NCBI GenBank assembly: GCA_019137255.1
Contig: WPDH01000179.1
Span: forward strand, 1-64,000
Length of the DNA: 64,000 nt
Direction: 5' to 3'
Source of the DNA: Corinectria fuckeliana
Lineage: Eukaryota; Ascomycota; Sordariomycetes; Hypocreales; Nectriaceae
How positions within the stretch are numbered: the stretch's first letter is position 1; every line of letters starts with the position of its first letter. Of the stretch, positions 55,274 to 64,000 are shown piece by piece. A program made the position numbers and the translations under genes. Below the pieces are notes generated by a model that made no database searches, had not been told where the DNA came from, and was given only the letters and a program-made list of their open reading frames with translations.

Positions 55274-55834
55274 GGCCGTAATTGGAGACTCGTTTTCCAA
55301 TGGGCTCGGGGGCATCTACCTGGGTGTTGTGTGGCACAGCAACGACTGAAGAAGAAGCAATATAAGCCTAGGAATCGACTTGGACATGGGTTGGACTGAA
55401 ATGTAGAAGGACCTGCTGCTTTGTGCGTTGGAGATCTTGATACCCGGAAATAGTTGGCGTTAGATACAAGTTGGATCTTGCGATATTTTCTGCATATCTG
55501 TACACAACTTATTGACGCAGTGATGTCAATTAGATGTGTCCCCTGAGATGACTCGGTAGATAATTAGCATATGTCGTCGTATCGATAGGGAGTTGCATCA
55601 TGTCATGCCACGTCGTCTTGTTTCGCTCGAGGTGAAGGCTACTATTGAACTGTACCACCGCGGTAAAAGCGGAGATACCTCCTTGCCAGTGAGGTGGTAG
55701 TTAGGTACTCAATCATATATGTTAACATTGCATTGGCGGGGTTATCGGTCCACGTAGTCCGGTCGACTTAAAATGTCTCTTCTTGTTCTGTCTACGGTGG
55801 ACCGGAGAACGAGAAACCCGCATCAAAGTATAAC
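55274..55834. other. Intergenic, no gene seen
   Basis: 3' region of the bZIP gene and promoter region of the asparaginase-type gene. Nothing recognisable. Confidence 0.55.
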
Positions 55835-57283
55835 ATGATGAAGTATAACACCCAAGCCGCGCAGCGCCCCAGAGTACAACCTCGCCTCATCATCCACGGC
55901 GGGGCAGGCAATATCCGCCGCGAAAACTACCCGCCTGAGAAGTACTGGGCTTATCGCGATGCCCTCATCTCCATCGTACGCACTCCTTGTCCCCTGGTCT
56001 CCTTGTGTACAGCCTACTAACGCATTGAGGATTTACAGGTCAGCAAGACAAATGCCTACATGAGCACGTCAGCCTCGGAGAAGGCACCTCCAAACTCCTC
56101 CTCCTCCTCCTCCTCCTCATCATCATCATCATCATCATCATCAAGCCTTCTCCCGTCCGCCCTAGACGTGGCTACCTTCGCCGTCCGCCTGCTCGAGGAC
56201 AACGCCCTCTTCAACAGCGGTCACGGAGCCGTCTTCACCCGCGACGGCATCAACGAGCTCGAGGCCTCCGTCATGGTCTCCCGCGGCCACAAGAAGCGCG
56301 GCGTCGGCGTCATGGGCCTTCGCCGCGTGCGCAACCCCATCCTCCTCGCGCGCGCCATGCTCCAGCACGGCCAGCGCGACCTCGGGCCGCAGACCAGCGA
56401 CAGCGACCTCGACGTCCCCTCGGCGCAGGGCCACACGCAACTCTTCGGCGTCGCCGCCGAGCAGCTGGCCGCGCAGTACGGGCTGGACCTCGTCGATCCG
56501 ACGTACTTCTTCACGCAGCAGCGTTGGGACGAGCACGTGCGGGCGCTGCGCCAGGGCTCCGGCTCCGGCTCCGGCTCGACGACCTGGAGCGCCGCCGAGT
56601 ATCTGCCCCAGGGCACCTGCGGCGCCGTGACGCTCGACGAGGACGGCGTGGTGTGCGCGGCAACGAGCACGGGCGGCATGACGAACAAGCTGACCGGGCG
56701 CATCGGCGACACCCCCGTCGTCGGCGCCGGCTTCTGGGCCGAGGAGTGGACCGAGGCCGGCGACCCTACCCACGGCCTGTGGCAGCGGCTCCGAGAGACC
56801 GTGACTAGACGAGGGCCATCCATCATTCTTGGCGATGCGCTGAGGGGCGCCATGGCGGATTGCCTTCCTACGCCGGCCATGTACTCCCCAGGCCTAGTCA
56901 TGACGACGACGACGACGCGATCCATGGCGGGCTCCGGGACTGGCAACGGCGACTCGTTCCTTCGCATCAACGCGCTGCGCACCGTCGCCGCCATGGCCCG
57001 ATGGAAGCCCGCGACGAGCGCGGCGGCTGTGACGCACGTCGCGGGCCCCGGGGGCGAGCTGGAGAAAAGTGCCGAGGACCGGTGGGGGCGGACGGGCGAG
57101 GGCGAGGGCGGCATCATCGGCATCGAGTGTGCCGTTGTTCGCGATGCGGCTGGGCGGATCGTCGACGCTCGGTCCGAGATATTGATGGATTATAACTGCG
57201 GCGGCATGTTTCGGGCGTGGATAGACGGTCACGGTAAGCCTGTCATGAGCATCTGGACCAACGGTTCGCCAGATGACCTGTAG
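55835..57283 (+). CDS. Isoaspartyl peptidase/L-asparaginase, Ntn-hydrolase
   Basis: Two exons, 55835-55975 and 56039-57283, encode 461 residues; the intron has a TACTAAC branch point. The N-terminal strand LIIHGGAGNI and the segment FNSGHGAVFTRDG are typical of plant-type asparaginases. The self-cleavage and catalytic site is GTCGAVTLDEDG with Thr240 as the expected nucleophile, followed by the substrate-binding STGGMTNKLTGRIGDTPVVG. The precursor splits before Thr240 into alpha and beta subunits and hydrolyses asparagine or isoaspartyl dipeptides. Unusual features are a 17-residue Ser run near residues 67-83, encoded by TCC/TCA repeats, and a Gly/Ser repeat just before the cleavage site, lengthening the alpha-chain linker. 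The C-terminal half is GC-rich. Confidence 0.9.
56096..56146 (+). repeat. TCC/TCA microsatellite encoding polyserine
   Basis: Seven TCC, nine TCA and one AGC codon in frame inside the asparaginase-type gene give 17 serines. Confidence 0.9.
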
Positions 57284-57742
57284 GGCAGGTACCGTGAGGC
57301 AATGACAGTGCGCCATGGACATGGAAATGCCATTGTATATTTTCATTCGTACCCAGTTTCGTTCTAGAACGTCCCTTCGTCCTCCTACTCCCCACGGATC
57401 GTACACAGCCTCATCAGGCATAGACCAGTCAGTGTCAATCCGTCATCTTGCAAGCAGTATGGAGATTCCCATCGCTAAGCCAGAACCCGCCTGCCCTCCC
57501 TACCGTCCCGTATGGTCTCTCTATAGTACATGGAACGCCGGCCCGATGCGAATGCGAAATATTAAAACGTCAGCAGCCTGTTTTGGTGGAAATACAGCGG
57601 GCCTCTTCGAGACGAGGCCCCGAAAAGGGTATATGGTGGAGAGGGGAGGTGTAGTCGTAGGTTCGTCATTGCTCTTGTATCGAACAAGTCGCCCGTTCGT
57701 ATTCGTAGTTCATGTCAGTCCCGCTGCACACTTGGTTGTCGT
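57284..57742. other. Convergent intergenic region
   Basis: Between the 3' ends of the asparaginase-type gene and TIM17. No coding signal. Confidence 0.6.
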
Positions 57743-58270
57743 CTACAGCGCCTGCTCCATGCTGGGCGGAGGCTGGGGCACCTCGAGCTTGGTGGAGCTG
57801 GCGAGCATCTTGCCGAAGCCGATGCCGACGCCCTCGATGACGGCGAGCAGGATGGCGCAGCCGATGGCGCCGTTGCGGGCGGCCTTGTACCCGCCGCGGA
57901 TGGCGAGCGAGCCGCCGGTGAAGAAGCCGGCGATAATGGCGTTGTAGGGGTCCTCCTTCTTGCGAATGCCCTTGACGGCGCAGTCGAAGGTCGAGAAGAG
58001 CCCGCCCCAGACGCCGAAGTTGCCGCCAAGCACGGGCGCGCGCATCTTGATGGCGGTGATGGCGCCGATGCGCCGCTCGCCGTAAGGGGAGTTTCGGAAG
58101 CCCTTGATGCCGTGCCAGATGGTGCCGCCGACGGCCTAGGCGCAAATGTTAGATCAGTTTTGGATGCCAGTCGAGAGAAGTGAGGAGGAGGAGACACTCA
58201 CGCCCATGCAGAAAGCGCCGCCAAAGTCGTTGAGAATGACCCAGGGGCAAGGGTCGCGTCCGTGATCCAT
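57743..58270 (-). CDS. TIM17: Mitochondrial import translocase subunit TIM17
   Basis: Two exons, 58270-58202 and 58135-57743, encode 153 residues, the usual size for Tim17. The start [20 protein letters not shown] is the strongly conserved family N-terminus; the junction [16 protein letters not shown] falls in the first membrane segment. Further helices and glycine motifs follow ([58 protein letters not shown]). Two cysteines (Cys8 and the one in FDCAVK) could form the known structural disulfide. Tim17 is a core, essential part of the TIM23 complex of the inner membrane and moves presequence proteins into the matrix. It diverges from the neighbouring GNAT gene. Confidence 0.95.
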
Positions 58271-59075
58271 GGCTGGCTGTGGGGGTGTGAGAGGACGAGG
58301 GTGGGTGGCGGTGGGTGAGGGCGTCGTGGTCGTCGAGATGGTTTGCGTTGTTGAAAAATCGCGACGTGAGGCAGCTGCCAGTAAAAGTTGATGCTAGTTA
58401 GTATCGGGCCCGCCGAAATCGGGTACGTACCTTTTCAACGTCCCTTCCACCAGACCTAAGTACTTACTTACTACCTACCTACTCTGACAGGTGCCTGTTT
58501 GCTATCCTCACGCGGAATGCGGTCACCTAATTATGGTTACTGTATTGATTCCTCCCAGATGTGCATGAATTTCTTCAGGCTGTAGTGACGAGCTGACGAC
58601 AAGGCCATGCATGACTTTAGATGCGCCGAGGTACGTTCTCTGCTCTTGATACACACTACTAGTACTGAGCACCCAGGGCTATCTGAGATTCTTGCTGCGT
58701 CTATCATTCTCTTATTAACATGTTCGAAACTACTGGCCCCTTAGACTAGGTTGCCTTGTCCGGAGTGCCCTCCCCAATGCCCCCAATCGTGTGACTTCTC
58801 CGCATAACCCAGACTAAACAGACAGGCCCCCACTCAACCCGCTCTCCGGATCTCCGTATCGGCCGAATACCGACCCACACCCGTCGTCCGCCTTCCTAAA
58901 TGGTCTCGCCGATGAATATGAATCAACCCTTCAAGCATCTTGATATAAAACACGTGTCAAGAATGTGACATACAGAAGCCTCTCTTCTCCTTCTGCTCCA
59001 GCGCCAGCATAGGAACTATAGGTTGCGCTACCGCTGTAGTCTCTTGATACCAAACTTCAAGTCTAAACAACCAAC
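58271..59075. promoter_or_regulatory. Divergent upstream region, TIM17 and GNAT genes
   Basis: About 800 bases between opposite start codons. ACTTACTTACTACCTACC-like runs at about 58460-58480. No gene seen. Confidence 0.45.
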
Positions 59076-59789
59076 ATGACCCTGCACCTCGTCCAAGCCA
59101 ACGAAGATGACGCTCCCCGCGCCGCCGCCATTGAAAACGTAGCCTACGGCCCTAGACCCATCAACGCCGTTCTCTTCCCCGGACTCCGCCCTACCGAGGG
59201 TGACCCCAGAGCCGTTGACTTAATTAAACAACGCCGTGCGGATCCCGCCTGCCGATGGTTCGAAGTCATAGATACCGACCTCGACGCCTCCTCTGGGGAA
59301 CGCATGGTCGCATTCGCCATGTGGTACGTGTGGACCACCCCTCAGAGCCCGTCGCTGTCCGGCGCTCGCAGCCCTGGTTCCAACCCCGAAGCCTGTGAGC
59401 TTTTCTTTGGCGGCATGAACAGGAAACGGGATGGACTGATGCGCGGAAAACCTTATGTCTGTGAGTATTTTCTCCTCCAACTCCGAGAACCCCGGTACAC
59501 GAGGCTGTTATAGTCTGCTGAACGGCGACTAAAATAACGCTTCAGACCTCAAGCTGCTCCACACAGAACCAAAGCATCAGAAACGCGGGGCCGCTTCTCT
59601 ACTGCTGCGATGGGGCCTCAGGGACGCTGATCGTCTTAGTATTCCAGTGTTGCTCGAGTCTTCGGACCAAGCACGTCCACTCTATGAGAAATGGGGCTTT
59701 AACGAAGTCGACAAGCTCACGGTGGATTTTTCACCCTGGGGAGGTCCCTCCAAAATCGAGGTCCCATTGATGCTTCGGCTGCCTCAGGG

Positions 59790-59845
<56 letters not shown>

Positions 59846-59847
59846 AA
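59076..59847 (+). CDS. GNAT-family N-acetyltransferase with polyglutamine tail
   Basis: Two exons, 59076-59460 and 59546-59847, encode 228 residues. The N-terminal strand and helix (MTLHLVQANEDDAPRAAAI) are typical of small fungal GNATs. The acetyl-CoA site is restored across the 85-base intron: YLKLLHTEPKHQKRGAASLL, containing the Q/R-x-x-G-x-A-like loop (QKRGAA). It is followed by LLESSDQARPLYEKWGF, the usual C-terminal signature. The protein ends in 18 consecutive glutamines encoded only by CAA, with the stop codon directly after the repeat. Substrate unknown. The family normally ends near MLRLPQ, so the tail is likely a microsatellite expansion that grew into or displaced the original end. 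Confidence 0.87.
59791..59844 (+). repeat. CAA microsatellite, 18 units
   Basis: Perfect (CAA)18 forming the last coding residues of the GNAT gene; the following TAA is the stop. Confidence 0.95.
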
Positions 59848-60422
59848 CAGCATCGAGCAGATGAGCTAGTTCGGGAAGAAGCTCAACCCCCCCTGTCAGT
59901 TTGGTAGCTCCCAACTCAGCCAAACCCAATTTCACCCCTTCGCAGGCTTTATCAATGTGAGGTCGAATCCGCCTCGTTGCAGCAAGAGATGCCAGAGCAC
60001 GTCGCAGTGATGCTTTCGTCTATTTCCTCTCACCCTAACCTTCATTCTGACGCCTTACTCCCACTGTGATTACCTGACGACTTCCTTCAACAGTAATGAG
60101 GCGCCTAAAGCTGCCGTCCATACCTGATCTTTCGTCGCTATTCCCAAACAAAGAAAATCCGTTCTGCTAAATGAATGTAACCCAAGCCCACCACCAATGA
60201 ATCAAAAGACCGAACCAATCACGACTTCCTGCCTACCCAAGGGTATCATGGCCAACCGGATACGCCATCCTCCTATTCAAGTATCAGCACCTCCAAAAAC
60301 TCCATGTTATCCCCAAGAGTCCTAGTTGTAATCCAATTGCAAAGCCGAGGCCTAAATTTCGAATTAGGTGTTGCTTGTTGCGGTCCCAGCATGGTGTCCT
60401 ACTCGAGGGGCGGGTCCTCGAC
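59848..60422. other. Convergent intergenic region
   Basis: Between the 3' ends of the GNAT gene and the velvet gene. No coding signal. Confidence 0.6.
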
Positions 60423-61894
60423 CTAAAAGATCCCATAATTATTGTCCGGTGTGCTGTTTTGCCTGTTTATCTCCTGTTGGGAGGGCGGCCTCACAAACAT
60501 GTCCCCGAAATGGTTGTCACCCAAGGCTCCCGTAGTCCGAGGCGACATCTCTGGGATTGGATGACCTAGCTGATCTGAGGTTACCGCATATGGAGACGCG
60601 AGAGCGCGGCCAGGAACTACGCCTAAGCCACTAAGAGAGCCCTGGCCAAGGCCGTCGTTCGAGCCAAGTGTTTGTTGCATTCTATTATCCGCCCCAAAGC
60701 CGGTGGCGTATCCTTGACTGAAGGCATTAGCTGACGAAGCCAAGGAGCCCCCCGAGGCGATATCTGTCTGGACTGGATGCTGAGAGTAGCCTTGGGGAAA
60801 TTGGCCGTTGATTGGCGATGATAGGTATTGGACAGAATTCGATAAATCGACCGAAGGGCTTGAGTTTGATGTTGAGATGCATGCCTGTGAAGTCGGTGGG
60901 CCTGATAATACACCGAATTCCGGGGTGCCGAGAAAATCCTGGGGAACGTCCGGCGATAGGGTATGGCTTGAGTTTGCCCCAAAGTTGCCAAGCGAAGCCG
61001 TTGAGGCGCTTCGATCAAGATTCGTGCGCTTGAACTGCCGGTTCAACAGGATATCCGACGACTCCGCCGCCCTCCGGTTACGTTTCCTTGTAGTGATTGC
61101 TCGCGAGTCTTTGCGTAGCCTTAGTTTCACCCCTTGGTCAGTGAAGGACCGCGTTAGAAAGGTTGACTCCGACATGCCGGGAAATTCTTTGGGCGCATAA
61201 ACTGTGAATGGATTGGTAACAATCTCCGAGACGAAGTAGACGCCGGGTTCTTTGGCTTTGTCGTCTCTATCGTACAGAGTGAAGCGTAGTCGAAATCGTC
61301 CTTCTCGTTTCACGGAAAGATCGCCAAACACAAAGTAGCCACCATCGACGTTTCCGTTATCTTTGAGGTGATGTATGGACGAGGCTAGAGAACCGGCGAG
61401 GTAGCTTGTCGGGAGTTCCGAACCCGTCGTCAGTTCGTTATAGTTCTCGGCCACCAAGGAACATGTGACGAAGAGATATGGGCCTGCCACGTGCCAGCGC
61501 GTTAGAAATTGTCAACGCACCCCCAAGCCACAGGGAACTCACTGTTGTATAATGGGTTTCTCCTTTCGGGCCTCTTGTCGATGAGCTGTATTACCGGTGG
61601 AGGATCAACTGGTTTGCGATCTGCTTTGTCAACTTCAGCCGGGCGTCGAGGGGATACGGATTCGGGATTTGATTTCACGGTACCTTTTTCCTTCCCCAGT
61701 GCCACGCGAGCATGGATGGGGGCTTGTCTGACAGCCAGCTCCCTCTCTGGGTCTCCGTATGATTTTGGGACAGGTTCTGGATCCTCCTGTTGCGGGTGGA
61801 AATCTTGGACGTCCAGGAACGAGCCGACAGGTGCTTCAAACTGCCCTGGCTGCATGAATGGGAGCGCCGGGGAATTTCCCATGGGAGCAGCCAT
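60423..61894 (-). CDS. vosA: Velvet-family developmental regulator (VosA/Ryp2-like)
   Basis: Three exons, 61894-61684, 61620-61543 and 61483-60423, encode 449 residues. The velvet DNA-binding domain (about residues 52-245) runs ELAVRQAPIHARVALGKEK, then DRKPVDPPPVIQLIDKRP, NSPYLFVTCSLV, YLAGSLASSIHHLKD, GGYFVFGDLSVKREGRFRLR and FPGMSESTFLTRSFTDQGVK. A basic patch (TTRKRNRRAAESS) follows as a probable nuclear signal, then a long Ser/Gln/Gly-rich tail. Velvet proteins form dimers that bind promoters and link light, sporulation and secondary metabolism; VosA acts in spore maturation. The LKD and VFGDLSVK wording points to the VosA/Ryp2 branch, but I have not aligned the paralogues, so the symbol is tentative. 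Intron 1 (61621-61683) is in frame and stop-free within the domain. Confidence 0.85.
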
Positions 61895-64000
61895 GATGTG
61901 GAGATGTTCGAGTACTTCTGGGCTCTGCCAAAGAGTCGGAATAGTCTAATCGTGGCTGTTCAGAACCAATGAACGCGCAAGGGCTTCCAAGGCGTAGACG
62001 TAGTGGTTACAGCTGCATGACTCCCGGGACCAGGAAAGATCACAACGCAAGGAATAAATACTTGACGTGTAGCTGGACCGCAAAAAGTCGGGGCAAACTT
62101 TTCACAAACCTTTGTGGCCCCCCGTTAAGCCCTGATGCTACTAATGCTGCGTGGGAGGCCAGAATCAGCGAGAGTGACTTTTTTGAGAAGTCAAAAGGGT
62201 TGTCGTCGGTTTTTCTGCCGGAGCGAAAGGCGATTTCTGCGGCCACTTTTCGCATGCGGCCGTGTAGAGCAGAGATTTCAGATGCTCTGGAGAATCGAAG
62301 ACTGCCTTTTTTTTTCTTCAGGAATTACACCGTAAGTGACGAGGACTGAGCTTCTGAGGAGTAGTGACTGTGTCGGTGGGAGTAGCACATGTGGAGACTC
62401 TACAAAGTCACCACCAAGGTTCAATAGAGGATTGGAAACTCGCAGTCGACAGTCCGGCGCTTCAGAAAAGAAAATCAACGCGGTGGCGCGAGAAATTCCT
62501 TCGCGACCCGAGAAACGGTTCTGGTGACGTTGCTGCTATCGCCGGGTAGGTGAAGGCTAATGGCTCCGGATTCGCTCGTGGTGATGCGCGGATGTCACCC
62601 CTGAACAAGCCAAGGCCAGCCGCCAAACCAGGACGATGAAAAGATAGATTTCAGCGATGGCGGCGCACAATACGGACGATGCCAGGCGCAGGGGCCGATG
62701 CGGGGAGGAGCCAGCGCCGTGGGACGAACGGGTGATCTGGTTGAGTAGTTGCGTGTGCCGTCTCGTGTTTCCAGGCTGTGCGCAAGGCGGGATGGGGAGG
62801 ATGGCGGCAACCGGGAGGCCGAGCTCAGAAGGCGAAGACGGGACGTTTTTTTGGCGAAGCGGGATGACGAGAGAAAGTGAACGCAGGTCTTCTCCCGGGG
62901 AAATATGGCATGGAGAAGAGTGTTGGGGAGAAGTTTAGGTTGGTACAAGCAAGCAGCAAGCAAGCGAAATCCATAAACGCGGATGTGGACGCGGACGCTT
63001 TGGCCAGTCATGCGAGAGGGAGAGGTATAGAAGGAAGGAACCTGCCGGGCCGAAGTTGGATCAGCGCGGCAGTTGCCACCTACAGAGATACAGAGAGGGC
63101 TACCTACAGTGGTGCTGTGGGAGCTGAAGAGGGTAAAGAGGTAAGGTAGAGAGAGATGTTGCCTCACCTGTCGCTCAATCGGCCAGTCAGTTAGTCAATC
63201 AGTCAGTCAATCAGTCGGATGGCTGGCTGGCTGGCAGAAGGCAGCGGGCAGCAGTATGTCTCGAGGCCAGCGAGTGGAGAGAGCTCCCAATACAATGGAC
63301 CGTACGTATAGTGCAGGGAACGTCAGATGTCATCTATCAAAACAAAACAACGTGCCAGATAGATGAACTCGACGAGATGATTACTCGACGAGACAATTAC
63401 CCGACGGATATCACGATGATCATGGGCCGGGGACGGGGACGAGGACCAGAACCAGCCAGGCGGGCGGCAGACGGGCAAGAAGCAGCAATAGGGAAATGGC
63501 AAGCGGCCTATGAACAGTAACGGTAACGGTGACTACTCCCAAGGGCTACAGAGACGAGACGGGACGAGACGAGACGAGACGTCAGAGGCGAAGGACGAGG
63601 GACGGGACGACAAAGGGAGATAACAGAAGCGAGAACAAGACGGCCGACGGATGACGGACGTGAACGGCCTAACGGAAGAGAGAAAAGCGGCCATTTCCCT
63701 GCTACAGAATTCGTACCCTCCTCCTCCTCCCTACAGAGTCCATCCATAGTCAACGAGGATATCGCCCTTTCGGTGGAGTCACGAGTGGGTTGGATGTATC
63801 ATGGATGTGATGTCGGTAGGTCAGATTGGTAACGCCCAGGGATCGAATACTACTGCACAGGGCAGAGACAAGAACAGGGCAGTACAGAGTACAGGACAGG
63901 ACAGGACAGGACACAATGGGCAGGTATGTTGACAGCAAGCAAGCAGTATGGTAGCGTAGCATTGCCAAATCACAGAATGACGAGTCACGATCAGACCCGG
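61895..64000. promoter_or_regulatory. Long upstream region of the velvet gene
   Basis: At least 2.1 kb without a supported gene. Contains short tandem arrays: GTCA/ATCAGTCA near 63180-63218, GGCTGGCTGG near 63220, GAGACGAGACG near 63549-63580 and CAGGACAGGACAGG near 63893-63911. Minus-strand frames at 62595-63167 lack protein-like features. A long 5' leader or promoter of the velvet gene is plausible. Confidence 0.5.

Noticed and set aside
56221..57123. 300-codon frame antisense to the asparaginase-type gene
   Set aside because: High GC in third positions removes stops on the reverse strand; the sense frame has full catalytic motifs.
62595..63167. 190-codon minus-strand frame upstream of the velvet gene
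   Set aside because: Ser/Arg/Leu-rich low-complexity composition, no motif, overlaps simple repeats.

Overview
This is nuclear DNA of a filamentous ascomycete (Pezizomycotina, most likely a sordariomycete; the order is inference). The genes carry short introns of 50-85 bases with GT...AG ends and GCTAAC/GCTGAC-like branch points. Gene content is typical of moulds: a velvet regulator, a CAS1-type O-acetyltransferase, a fungal bZIP protein and LYR, HECT and BLM10 proteins. A sharply bounded AT-rich block looks like DNA mutated by repeat-induced point mutation (RIP). I saw no bacterial, viral or organellar genes, no tRNA or rRNA, and no CRISPR array.

Layout. Positions 1-2760 are AT-rich, gene-free DNA with a diverged direct repeat of about 760 bases. 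Positions 2761-7300 are a transition zone holding one intact gene (a Cys-rich, Ser/Asp-rich protein with a C-terminal hydrophobic tail, minus strand) and at least two decayed coding relics: a possible acetyltransferase on the plus strand and a DUF4419-like fragment on the minus strand. From 7.4 to 30.7 kb the window is ordinary, gene-dense housekeeping DNA: a GFA-type formaldehyde-activating enzyme, CAS1-type acetyltransferase, REI1, an AZUL-HECT ubiquitin ligase, ALKBH1-like dioxygenase, EngB-type GTPase, C3HC zinc-finger protein, SRP40/Nopp140-like protein, a four-helix membrane protein and an ADGF-type adenosine deaminase. Positions 32.5-38.5 kb hold BLM10, the proteasome activator. An unknown conserved-looking protein lies at 40.4-42.1 kb, followed by a 5.5 kb stretch without a convincing gene. 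From 47.5 to 62 kb come a LYR-motif protein, an unclassified protein kinase, a bZIP factor, an isoaspartyl peptidase/asparaginase, TIM17, a GNAT acetyltransferase ending in polyglutamine, and a velvet-family regulator whose long upstream region fills the end of the window.

The genes do not form an operon or an obvious biosynthetic cluster. Several fall into shared themes: ribosome biogenesis (REI1, SRP40), protein turnover (HECT ligase, BLM10), mitochondria (TIM17, EngB-type GTPase, LYR protein, possibly the ALKBH1-like enzyme) and developmental control (velvet, bZIP, kinase). I reconstructed intron positions by hand from reading-frame continuity and splice signals; every multi-exon model given here closes in frame. 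Two 2-base N gaps sit inside long poly-C runs and look like contig ends that were never merged. I found no clear new multi-gene system. The best leads are the RIP-edge relics, the tiny terminal BLM10 exon that alone encodes the proteasome-docking tail, and a stop-free in-frame intron inside the velvet domain.
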